A DNA stretch of 37,181 bases, from contig CAMPGT010000008.1 of NCBI GenBank assembly GCA_946885665.1, positions 1 through 37,181 on the forward strand. Reading direction: 5' to 3'. Made by a program: the position numbers and the translations under genes. Under the pieces are notes generated by a model that saw nothing but the letters and a program-made list of their open reading frames with translations, was not told the DNA's origin and searched no databases. How positions within the stretch are numbered: position 1 is the stretch's first letter; each line of letters opens with the position of its first letter. Below are positions 8,107-14,789 of the stretch, piece after piece. The DNA is from an uncultured Chitinophagaceae bacterium. Its GTDB lineage: Bacteria; Bacteroidota; Bacteroidia; Chitinophagales; Chitinophagaceae.

Positions 8107-8874
8107 TTAGCCTTTCTTTAGCATCATACGGTTAAACACTTCTGTCAGCTTATGCTTCGTGTGAAGGGGGAAATCGCCCTTCATCATCCAGTCGTAATAC
8201 TGCGGCTCGGCTTTTAGCACATCAGTGACCACGCGTCCCTTGTGCTTGCCGAAGTTAAACACCTCTCTGCCATTCTCCATGATCATTCTCCTTGCAAAGT
8301 CAACCGTATTTTCCTCGCCGATGCACTTGAGGATACTGTCAACGGTGAGGCCCAGTTGCGGATACCGTTCAACCTGCGATTGCAGCACTTCCCACGTTGC
8401 CACGGCATCGGCTTCTGCGCTGTGCGCATTGTCGAGCATGCCGTTGCAATAAAATTTATAAGCCGCGGCAAGGGTGCGCTGCTCCATCTGGTGAAATATC
8501 TTTTGTACATCCAGCAGCCTGCGGTTCTTCATGTCGAATTCCAGGGATATGCGCAGGAACTCTTCAACAAGCATAGGAATATCGAAACGGTTAGAGTTGT
8601 AACCCGCCAGGTCAGCAACATCGATAAACTGCCGGATTTCATTGGCCACCTGCCTGAAGACCGGCGCATCTTTTACCATCTCATCGGTAATGCCGTGTAT
8701 TTCTGTAACGGCGGGAGGAATGGGCATTTCCGGGTTGACCAGTTTTCTCTTCACCGTCTTCCTGCCATCGGGCATAATCTTCACAATTGCGATCTCTATG
8801 ATACGGTCCGTACTCAGGTTCATCCCCGTAGCCTCGATATCAATGACTGCAAGCGGCTTTGTTAATTGTAACAT
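8107..8874 (-). CDS. DEDDh 3'-5' exonuclease with C-terminal FGKHKG domain
   Basis: The 255-residue protein has an N-terminal DnaQ-like exonuclease fold. Exo I is DIEATG (Asp12, Glu14), followed by IHGITDEM (59-66). Exo II is AGYNSNRFDIPML (Asp98). Exo III is AHSAEADAVAT (His151, Asp156), which makes it the DEDDh class. It should remove nucleotides from 3' ends of DNA or RNA. Residues 205-250 carry FGKHKG and a following WMM motif, a small domain (DUF3820-like) also found after exonuclease domains in other bacteria. The ATG at 8874 is preferred over the adjacent GTG at 8877. The TTG start of the GT2 gene follows the stop codon directly, suggesting coupled translation. Confidence 0.88.
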   Translation of the reverse strand: MLQLTKPLAVIDIEATGMNLSTDRIIEIAIVKIMPDGRKTVKRKLVNPEMPIPPAVTEIHGITDEMVKDAPVFRQVANEIRQFIDVADLAGYNSNRFDIPMLVEEFLRISLEFDMKNRRLLDVQKIFHQMEQRTLAAAYKFYCNGMLDNAHSAEADAVATWEVLQSQVERYPQLGLTVDSILKCIGEENTVDFARRMIMENGREVFNFGKHKGRVVTDVLKAEPQYYDWMMKGDFPLHTKHKLTEVFNRMMLKKG

Positions 8875-8911
8875 CACAAGGTTTAATGATTATATCAGTT
8901 TACTTGATTCG

Positions 8912-8939
8912 CAAATTTAAGCATATCCCTATCACCAAA
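8912..8939 (-). promoter_or_regulatory. Candidate promoter for the exonuclease operon
   Basis: On the minus strand TAAATTTG (8919-8912) matches TAnnTTTG exactly and lies 37 nt before the ATG at 8874. A TTTG (8939-8936) is upstream, but the 16-nt spacer is shorter than usual. Confidence 0.42.
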
Positions 8940-9055
8940 TTTCGGGCACTCGTCCGGGGTAACCGGCATCATTCATGCCAATGACTGCATTGCGCCGTTC
9001 AATGCCGAAAAGATCACAATATATCATCAAAATCTTGGTTAAAGCAGTGCCAATA

Positions 9056-9087
9056 CTTGCATTTACAGGTTTTTATTATTTACTTTG
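9056..9087 (+). promoter_or_regulatory. Candidate promoter for the small lipoprotein and ytxJ
   Basis: CTTG (9056-9059) and TTACTTTG (9080-9087) each differ by one base from the Bacteroidota -33 and -7 boxes and are separated by 20 nt. Transcription from here would give a leader of about 115 nt before the ATG at 9210. Confidence 0.38.
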
Positions 9088-9209
9088 ATGTCTGCATTCG
9101 TCTATCCCTGAAAATCCCCTTATTTCCCGGTCCGCTCCTTTGAATTTCATCATGTTGATGTGATCGTTAACCCCTAACCAGGTTATTCATTCACTTTAAA
9201 TACGTTAAA

Positions 9210-9329
9210 ATGAAAAGGACGCTTATCGCATTGGCACTGATAATAGCGACTGCTGTAGGCTTTGCCTCCTGCACCGCCCAGCAAGGTTGCCAGTCAACCC
9301 GGGGATATGTAGGATATGGAGCCAGATAA
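9210..9329 (+). CDS. Small lipoprotein, 39 aa
   Basis: An ATG at 9210 opens a 39-codon frame ending with TAA at 9327-9329. The product starts MKRTLIALALIIATAV and continues GFASCTAQQGC, a textbook lipoprotein signal with the lipobox FASC. The mature peptide is only about 20 residues and ends in RGYVGYGAR, with a second Cys four residues after the GCQ turn. A perfect export signal in so short a frame is unlikely by chance. Tiny lipoproteins of this type occur in Bacteroidota and have no established role. It precedes the YtxJ gene on the same strand, with a foldable RNA region between them. No relative with a known function is recognised. Confidence 0.68.
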   Translation: MKRTLIALALIIATAVGFASCTAQQGCQSTRGYVGYGAR

Positions 9330-9341
9330 AGGAAAATCTTT

Positions 9342-9410
9342 GTAATTGTTAGCCGCATGAATCTTTCAGGCTGTACCTTGCACGCCGGAAGATCGGCGAC
9401 TAACAGTTAC
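9342..9410 (+). ncRNA. Predicted structured RNA element before ytxJ
   Basis: GTAATTGTTAG (9342-9352) pairs with CTAACAGTTAC (9400-9410) along all 11 positions, with one G-U wobble. Inside this stem are two smaller hairpins: TGAA/TTCA (9358-9361 with 9365-9368) and CGCCG/CGGCG (9383-9387 with 9394-9398, loop GAAGAT). The whole would fold as a three-way junction in the RNA, ending 13 nt before the ytxJ ATG at 9424. There is no U-tract, so it does not look like a terminator. It may be a 5' leader control element or an mRNA-stabilising structure. Family unknown; the pairing was read by eye. Confidence 0.45.
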
Positions 9411-9423
9411 AAATCAAGAAAAC

Positions 9424-9753
9424 ATGGATTGGAAAGTGTTGAATGAAGAGGGGCAACTGCAGGAAATCATCAAAAACTCCGGGACCAGGCCACAAATAAT
9501 TTTTAAACATAGCTCGCGCTGTGCCATAAGCGCCGTGGCAAAGGGAAGGCTGGAACGGGCCCCGGCGCCTGCCAATGTGGATTTTTACTTCCTCGACCTG
9601 GTACGTTACAGATCAGTTTCCAATAAAATAGCGGAAATTTTTGGGATACATCATGAATCACCGCAGGTGCTCATGGTCAGGAACGGCGTATGCATATACG
9701 ACGAGAGCCATATGGGAATAAATATGCAGGAAATCGCTTCGCAGTTAATTTAG
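9424..9753 (+). CDS. ytxJ: YtxJ family bacillithiol-system protein (monothiol bacilliredoxin-like)
   Basis: This 109-residue protein has a thioredoxin-like fold and the YtxJ signature IIFKHSSRCAIS, with a single conserved Cys33 where thioredoxins have CxxC. The motif SPQVLMVRNG contains the cis-proline loop expected of the fold. YtxJ (BrxC) proteins are associated with bacillithiol, the low-molecular-weight thiol of Firmicutes and many Bacteroidota, and are thought to remove bacillithiol from mixed disulfides. Its presence implies that this organism makes bacillithiol, although bshA, bshB and bshC are not in the window. It has no signal peptide and should be cytoplasmic. It ends only 8 nt from the convergent end of the polysaccharide locus. 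Confidence 0.87.
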   Translation: MDWKVLNEEGQLQEIIKNSGTRPQIIFKHSSRCAISAVAKGRLERAPAPANVDFYFLDLVRYRSVSNKIAEIFGIHHESPQVLMVRNGVCIYDESHMGINMQEIASQLI

Positions 9754-9761
9754 AAAATGCT

Positions 9762-10643
9762 TTACGGATTCGAACTTTTTCGTTTATAAAAGTTCAGTGT
9801 GGGCACCACGCCCAGCGCCTCTTCACTTAACGTATAAAATCCCGAACCGTCAGCAGCAAAACACACCGCCTCGCCCTGCGCCTCCATCTGGTAGTCCAAC
9901 TGTTCGGGCGCCGCGGCCAGGGCAGCCGCCACCCCTTCGCCCGGCTTGCTTGTATAATGATACAGGTCTGTGTAGGTTTTTATAATTATCTCATCGTTGG
10001 CCGGCGACAGGCAGGCACTCACAACACCGCTGTAAGTAAGTTCCGACACGAACTGCGCAACGTTTACGGATGTCGTGTTCTGCGGGTAAGCTAACCTGTA
10101 AACGCGCGACTTTGCATCTCTTTTGGTAATGATGAAAATATCGCCAGTGGTGTTATCCACCAGGAGCGCCTCCGCATCGTGCTTGCCGTCGGCGTAAGTA
10201 AATCTTATCTTATCAAAAACGGTTACCTGCTTCACGCCTTCCGCGGGTTCCTCAAAACGATAGATGTAGTATTCGTCGTATTGCTGGTTGTTGTCGCCTA
10301 TGTCGCCAACATAAAGAAACGATTTACCGTTTGCCGGCCCGTTTCCCGTAACCACATCTTCCCAATCGCGATTTGTTGCACCATCGAGCAAAACAGAATC
10401 CGTGATCGCTCCATCATTTTGCAGCAGGTACAGCAAGGGCGGGTTTCCACTATCCTGTTCCACCCATAGTTTGTTTTTATTGACCTTGCTATAGGTGATG
10501 CCCGATGCCTCCTTCACTTTGGTACCGGTTAAGGCAATGGCCTGCGGGGCGCTTTCATAACCTGGCGCCGGCGGCGTTTCTGTTTGCGTACTTGATTTCT
10601 TGCACGCGAAAAACAGCATTAGCAGGGGCAGTAACCTTTTCAT
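9762..10643 (-). CDS. Predicted beta-propeller lipoprotein
   Basis: The 293-residue product begins with a lipoprotein signal (MKRLLPLLMLFFAC, lipidated Cys14) followed by a Ser/Thr/Pro-rich linker. The rest looks like a beta-propeller: repeated strands with KEASGITYSKVNKNKLWVE, NRDWEDVV, FLYVGDIGDN, KHDAEALLVDNTTGDIFIIT and AEAVCFAADGSGFYTLSE. The pattern resembles esterase-like/phytase or SdiA-regulated propellers, but I cannot assign one. The DWED and GDIGDN acidic motifs could bind calcium. It is the last gene of the 15-gene polysaccharide run, 7 nt after the PAP2 gene, so it is probably co-transcribed with the locus. Its function there is unknown. Confidence 0.72.
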   Translation of the reverse strand: MKRLLPLLMLFFACKKSSTQTETPPAPGYESAPQAIALTGTKVKEASGITYSKVNKNKLWVEQDSGNPPLLYLLQNDGAITDSVLLDGATNRDWEDVVTGNGPANGKSFLYVGDIGDNNQQYDEYYIYRFEEPAEGVKQVTVFDKIRFTYADGKHDAEALLVDNTTGDIFIITKRDAKSRVYRLAYPQNTTSVNVAQFVSELTYSGVVSACLSPANDEIIIKTYTDLYHYTSKPGEGVAAALAAAPEQLDYQMEAQGEAVCFAADGSGFYTLSEEALGVVPTLNFYKRKSSNP

Positions 10644-10650
10644 AATTTCT

Positions 10651-11352
10651 TCAGGAGTTTTTATTCATTGCGGGCTTTTTTCTGCCCACATAATTCTCTA
10701 TCTTCTTCATCGTCCACAACGAAAGCACCAACCATATCACTCCCATCGAAAATCCTGCGAGTACGTCGCTGGCGTAGTGCACACGAAGGTAGATGCGGCT
10801 GAATCCAATCAACAAAATAGATAACGAAAGCAAGATAATCAAGGCGGCGCGAAAGACCTTGTTCCTAACGTAGCGCCACGCCAAAACGACGAGCAGGCCA
10901 TAGAAGGTCATCGCCGACATGGCATGGCCGCTCGGATAGCTGAACCCCATTGCTGCCTGGTAAACGGGATCATCGGGCCGCTGCCGGCTGAAAAATAATT
11001 TCAGCGACCACATCACGATGAAGCTGCCCAAAGAAACCACGGGCACGCTGATCGAGTACCACCGGTGCTTGCGGATAAGAAAGAATACAGCGAGAATAAT
11101 GTTGGCGGGAATGAGAAAGTTATGGGACCCGAAGAGGGTCACCACCCGCATAACGTTAGTGAGGAAAGGACTGATGAAGGGATGAATACCTGCAAAAACC
11201 GCATTGTCGAATGCATTGTCCTTTTCAACAATGATCTCATCGGTTATGTAGAAGAAGGCGACGAGCGAAAGAATGAAGAGAACAATTACAATGACCAGCT
11301 CAACAGACAGCAACGCCAGCGCCGCGAAAAATTTCCGGAACTTTTGCAGCAT
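10651..11352 (-). CDS. PAP2 family membrane phosphatase
   Basis: The 233-residue protein carries all three parts of the PAP2 phosphatase signature: KLFFSRQRP (residues 118-126), YPSGH (139-143) and SRIYLRVHYASD (185-196) with the catalytic His. About six hydrophobic segments place it in the inner membrane. PAP2 enzymes hydrolyse lipid phosphates or diphosphates such as undecaprenyl diphosphate, phosphatidylglycerol phosphate or diacylglycerol diphosphate. The gene starts 6 nt after the WcaJ-like transferase gene, and a role in recycling the undecaprenyl diphosphate released by Wzy polymerisation is plausible from this context. That role is an inference; the fold and active site are firm. Confidence 0.9.
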   Translation of the reverse strand: MLQKFRKFFAALALLSVELVIVIVLFILSLVAFFYITDEIIVEKDNAFDNAVFAGIHPFISPFLTNVMRVVTLFGSHNFLIPANIILAVFFLIRKHRWYSISVPVVSLGSFIVMWSLKLFFSRQRPDDPVYQAAMGFSYPSGHAMSAMTFYGLLVVLAWRYVRNKVFRAALIILLSLSILLIGFSRIYLRVHYASDVLAGFSMGVIWLVLSLWTMKKIENYVGRKKPAMNKNS

Positions 11353-11358
11353 GGAAAC

Positions 11359-12750
11359 TTAAAAGGCGTTCTTGTTTCCCCGGAAGGTATTGTAAACAGT
11401 GAGGAACATGATCCTGATGTCGAGCCAAACGCTCCAGTTCTCCATATACCAGATGTCGTGTTCAACACGCTGCTGCATCTGCATGATGGTTTTTGTTTCG
11501 CCCCTGAAGCCGTTCACCTGCGCCCAACCTGTAATACCGGGGGTCAGGAACTGCCTGATCATGTACTGGCCGATCACCTTTGAATAATCTTCGGTGTGTT
11601 TGAGCATGTGCGGCCGCGGGCCAACGATACTCATTTCACCTTTCAGCACATTGATGAATTGCGGAAACTCATCGACGTTGGTGCGCCGCATGAATTTGCC
11701 GATGCGTGTAAGGCGCGAATCGTTTTTTGTGGCCTGTTTGCTGTTGGCATCGGTGTTCACTTTCATGCTTCTGAACTTGTAGCACCTGAACGGCATATTG
11801 TCGCGGCCGCTTCTCTCCTGTATAAAAAAGATGGGGCCCCTCGATTCGAGCTTGATGAGCAGCGCCATCAGCGGAACGAGCCAGGAAAGAATAAAGATGA
11901 TGACAAGGATGCTCACCACCACGTCGAATAACCGCTTTTTGATACGGTTGCTCACGTCGTTGAGCGGTTCGGTGCGAATGGAGAGCACCGGCATATCTTT
12001 CAGGTAGTCGATGTACACGGGACGCTTGATGAAGAAAGAGAGGTCGGGAATGATCCTGAAGCGGATACATTCCTGGTCGGCCTGCATCATCAGCTCATAA
12101 ATTTCAGCATCCTGTTCGGGTCCGATGGTCGAATATATTTCATTGACCTGGTACCGTTTTGAGATGTCCATCACATCTCTGATGTTGCTGACGATGGGAT
12201 AGTTGGAAAGCTCGTGAACGTTCTTCGCCTCTTCACAAAAGCCGACGATCTCGGTATTCATACCTTCCTCTTCGAGGTAATTCACGAGCTTTTTTGCTAC
12301 ATCGTTGTAGCCGATGATCACCACCTTTCTTACAAGGTATTCCTGGTGCCTGAAGTAATGTCTTATCATAAGATAAATAAACCTGTTAACCATCAGCATG
12401 ATTCCCATGCTTGAAAGGGTAACAGAGATGAATATGCGTGATAGCCTGTATTGTTGGAAAAAGTAGAGGTAAAGCATAACGATGCCCAGCCAGCCGAAAT
12501 AGATGCGCATGCTTCGCCTGGCGAACACCTCGAATGTGTTGATGTATTTTTCGTTATACATGTTGCCCACCCAGCACACCAGCATCCATGCGAGGTTCAG
12601 GAACAGCCAGAACCTGGCATATACAACGAATGCCTGTAACGGGATGGATTCGCTTAACCATAATTGAGCAACAAGCACAATCAGGTTGAGCGTGATGAGG
12701 TCCAGGCCCGCCAGCACAAGCTGAAGGAACCTGATAAAACGATAGTTCAT
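11359..12750 (-). CDS. Undecaprenyl-phosphate glycosylphosphotransferase (WcaJ-like initiating enzyme)
   Basis: The 463-residue protein has the layout of polyisoprenyl-phosphate hexose-1-phosphate transferases. Four N-terminal membrane helices (about residues 8-120) are followed by a CoA-binding-like Rossmann domain (VRKVVIIGYNDVAKKL). A further membrane hairpin near 275-300 leads to the catalytic sugar transferase domain (about 270-463) with IFFIQERSG, CYKFRSM, RTNVDEFPQFINVLKGEMSI, VGPRPH and TPGITGWAQVNG. It loads the first sugar 1-phosphate (usually glucose or galactose) on undecaprenyl phosphate, starting each repeat unit. It follows wecB by about 110 nt and precedes the PAP2 gene by 8 nt. 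The sugar specificity cannot be read from sequence. Confidence 0.93.
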   Translation of the reverse strand: MNYRFIRFLQLVLAGLDLITLNLIVLVAQLWLSESIPLQAFVVYARFWLFLNLAWMLVCWVGNMYNEKYINTFEVFARRSMRIYFGWLGIVMLYLYFFQQYRLSRIFISVTLSSMGIMLMVNRFIYLMIRHYFRHQEYLVRKVVIIGYNDVAKKLVNYLEEEGMNTEIVGFCEEAKNVHELSNYPIVSNIRDVMDISKRYQVNEIYSTIGPEQDAEIYELMMQADQECIRFRIIPDLSFFIKRPVYIDYLKDMPVLSIRTEPLNDVSNRIKKRLFDVVVSILVIIFILSWLVPLMALLIKLESRGPIFFIQERSGRDNMPFRCYKFRSMKVNTDANSKQATKNDSRLTRIGKFMRRTNVDEFPQFINVLKGEMSIVGPRPHMLKHTEDYSKVIGQYMIRQFLTPGITGWAQVNGFRGETKTIMQMQQRVEHDIWYMENWSVWLDIRIMFLTVYNTFRGNKNAF

Positions 12751-12759
12751 GATGTTAAC

Positions 12760-12825
12760 TTAAAAGTCAAAACTGAAAAACGCGCATACACCTGCAGCGG
12801 CAAGAGATGCTATGAGGAACAGCAT
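12760..12825 (-). CDS. Possible 21-aa hydrophobic peptide
   Basis: In the 111-nt gap between wecB and the WcaJ-like gene, an ATG at 12825 opens a 21-codon frame (MLFLIASLAAAGVCAFFSFD, then F) ending in TAA at 12762-12760. It is almost entirely hydrophobic and would make a single membrane helix. A frame this short can occur by chance, and the only support is the helix-like composition. Confidence 0.2.
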   Translation of the reverse strand: MLFLIASLAAAGVCAFFSFDF

Positions 12826-12861
12826 TAAAAAAATCCAGGTTGAAGCGCAACAGGTATCAGC

Positions 12862-13971
12862 TTAAGTTAAAGCCGGAGAAGCGGCATACAGTGAAATCAG
12901 CTTCTCCACAATTCTCGGCGATGTTTTTCCATCCCATAGCGGCGGCACGCCGCCCTTTTTCCATTTTCCGCTCATTAACCTGTCTAGATAAGGGGCAAGA
13001 TGGGCAGGATCGGTGCCTACAAGTTCATTCGAACCAAGGGTTACCGTTTCCGGGCGCTCGGTTGAATCGCGGAGCGTCATGCAGGGTACCTTGAGTATTG
13101 TTGTTTCTTCGGTGATGCCGCCCGAATCGGTGATGACTGCCTTTGCATTTTGTACCATATAAATGAATTCCAGGTAACCCATCGGTTCCACCTGCAGCAG
13201 CCGCGGGTGGTTATAGCTGATGAGTTCCAGCTTTTGCCGGGTTCTCGGGTGAACCGGGAAAACAACAGGTGTTTCGCCCGTTCCGTCCAGGATGGCATCG
13301 AGCATTGCTTTCAGCTTATATGGATCGTCCACGTTTGCCGGACGGTGAAGGGTGACCAGGAAGTACCCCGACTTTTGCAGTCCAAACTGCTGCCAAAGGG
13401 CAGGCTGCTGCAGGCGATCGAGGTTCTGGTATAACGTATCGATCATAGTGTTGCCAACAAAGTGAATACGGCTTTCTTCCACTCCCGCGTTACGCAACTG
13501 CTTGTTGGCCACCTCGCTCGTGGTGAAGAAATGGTCGCAAATGGAATCGGTAACGATCCTGTTGATCTCTTCGGGCATGGTCATGTCGCCCGAACGGATG
13601 CCGGCTTCCACATGTACCACCGGAATGCATAATTTTTTTGCCACGATCGTGCAGGCCATGGTGGAGGTTACGTCTCCCACTACAAGCACCACATCGGGCC
13701 TGTCGGCTTCCATCACCTTTTCAAACCGCGTCATGATCGCTGCGGTTTGTTCGGCTTGCGACCCTCCGCCTGCTTCGAGGTTAACGTGCGGTTCGGGAAT
13801 GCCCAACTGCTCAAAAAAGTCACCACTCATCTTCTTGTCGTAATGCTGCCCGGTGTGAATTAGGCGGTAGTCGATGTCCTGCTCATTGGCCTGCGCCTCG
13901 TGTATTGCCTTAATAATGGGCGCCACTTTCATAAAGTTGGGACGTGCGCCTGCGATGATAGCAACGATCAT
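12862..13971 (-). CDS. wecB: UDP-N-acetylglucosamine 2-epimerase (non-hydrolysing)
   Basis: The 369-residue enzyme matches the WecB/MnaA family over its full length. Motifs include IIAGARPNFMKVAPII (residues 5-20), HTGQHYDKKMSGDFF (39-53), VVGDVTSTM (97-105), VHVEAGIRSGDMTMPEEINR (119-138) and the late PVHPRTRQKL and SGGITEETTILKVPC motifs that hold the UDP. It interconverts UDP-GlcNAc and UDP-ManNAc in the cytoplasm. It directly follows the WecG/TagA-type glycosyltransferase gene, whose known relatives use UDP-ManNAc or UDP-ManNAcA. No WecC dehydrogenase gene is in the locus, so ManNAc rather than ManNAcA is the more likely product used here. Confidence 0.94.
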   Translation of the reverse strand: MIVAIIAGARPNFMKVAPIIKAIHEAQANEQDIDYRLIHTGQHYDKKMSGDFFEQLGIPEPHVNLEAGGGSQAEQTAAIMTRFEKVMEADRPDVVLVVGDVTSTMACTIVAKKLCIPVVHVEAGIRSGDMTMPEEINRIVTDSICDHFFTTSEVANKQLRNAGVEESRIHFVGNTMIDTLYQNLDRLQQPALWQQFGLQKSGYFLVTLHRPANVDDPYKLKAMLDAILDGTGETPVVFPVHPRTRQKLELISYNHPRLLQVEPMGYLEFIYMVQNAKAVITDSGGITEETTILKVPCMTLRDSTERPETVTLGSNELVGTDPAHLAPYLDRLMSGKWKKGGVPPLWDGKTSPRIVEKLISLYAASPALT

Positions 13972-14021
13972 AGTTATTTTGAAAGTTTTGTTTTCGTATG
14001 TACGGAATGGTTATTCATCCA

Positions 14022-14789
14022 TCAGATGTTCGATTTCATCGGCTTGAAGCGGTGTTTCACCACCAGCACGATGAACTTCCAGTTGCCCACCAGGTAGCGT
14101 TTGAACATGCGCTTGGGTTCCTGGTAAACCCTGTACAGCCATTCAAGGCCGCTGTTTTGCATCCACAGGGGTGCTCGCTTGACTATTCCTGCAATCACGT
14201 CAAAGCTGCCGCCTACTCCCATTGTAAAATTGACCGAACGGAGCAGGTCGCGGTTCTCATATAAAAATTTCTCTTTTACCGGCGATGTGATGGCCACAAA
14301 AAGCATATTGGCGCCGCTGTCGGCGATCTGCTGCGCAATTGCGCGCTCGTCGGCCTTTTTGAAATAGCCGTTCCTGTAACCCGCAATGATGTTGTAAGAA
14401 TATTTTGAAGCGTAATGCTGTACCACCGTGTTCAGCACGTGTTCTTTCGCACCGAAGAAAAATATCTTGTAGCGCTTGCGGTACGCAAGGTCCACCAGGT
14501 TATCCATCAGGTCTATGCCGGTAACGCGTTCGACCAATGGCTGTCCCAAAAATCTGGACGCCCAAACCACCCCCTGCCCATCGGCGTTGATGATGTCGGC
14601 GGTCACCACACTCTCCTTGAGCTCGGGATCCTTGTGCATCAGCACGATTTTACCTGCATTGACTACCGTGTGGCTGAGCCGCTGGTCGCTGTCTATGGCG
14701 TTCGCGATCAACTGGATAGTCTCCTGCATCGTCATGTTATCAATGGGCGTTCCGAGGATATCAACCCGGGACTGTTTACTCGCTTGCAT
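14022..14789 (-). CDS. WecG/TagA/CpsF family glycosyltransferase
   Basis: The 255-residue protein is a GT26 family enzyme. It has RVDILGTPIDNMTMQETI at the start, HTVVNAGKIVLMHKD (40-53), the active-site loop DIINADGQGVVWASRFLG (65-82, with Asp70 the likely catalytic base by analogy to TagA Asp65) and RVTGIDLM (88-95). GT26 enzymes add ManNAc or ManNAcA to lipid-linked GlcNAc; the adjacent wecB supports a ManNAc donor. The first ATG at 14789 is needed to keep the first strand of the fold, so the gene really overlaps the preceding 407-aa gene by 58 nt. The basic C-terminus (YLVGNWKFIVLVVKHRFKP) is the membrane-targeting tail of this family. Confidence 0.92.
   Translation of the reverse strand: MQASKQSRVDILGTPIDNMTMQETIQLIANAIDSDQRLSHTVVNAGKIVLMHKDPELKESVVTADIINADGQGVVWASRFLGQPLVERVTGIDLMDNLVDLAYRKRYKIFFFGAKEHVLNTVVQHYASKYSYNIIAGYRNGYFKKADERAIAQQIADSGANMLFVAITSPVKEKFLYENRDLLRSVNFTMGVGGSFDVIAGIVKRAPLWMQNSGLEWLYRVYQEPKRMFKRYLVGNWKFIVLVVKHRFKPMKSNI

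Larger units (their letters stand above)
8875..9209. other. Divergent intergenic region
   Basis: This 335-bp stretch separates the exonuclease gene (-) from the small lipoprotein gene (+). It holds candidate promoters in both directions (8912-8939 and 9056-9087). I found no open frame with coding character, no tRNA and no clear operator in the remaining sequence. Confidence 0.6.

Noticed and set aside
7366..8121. A 251-codon forward frame opposite the GT2 gene
   Set aside because: Shadow of the clear Dpm1-like gene; the product shows no domain. The same holds for long antisense frames at 19833-20585, 24503-25174, 25400-26179 and 31277-31960.
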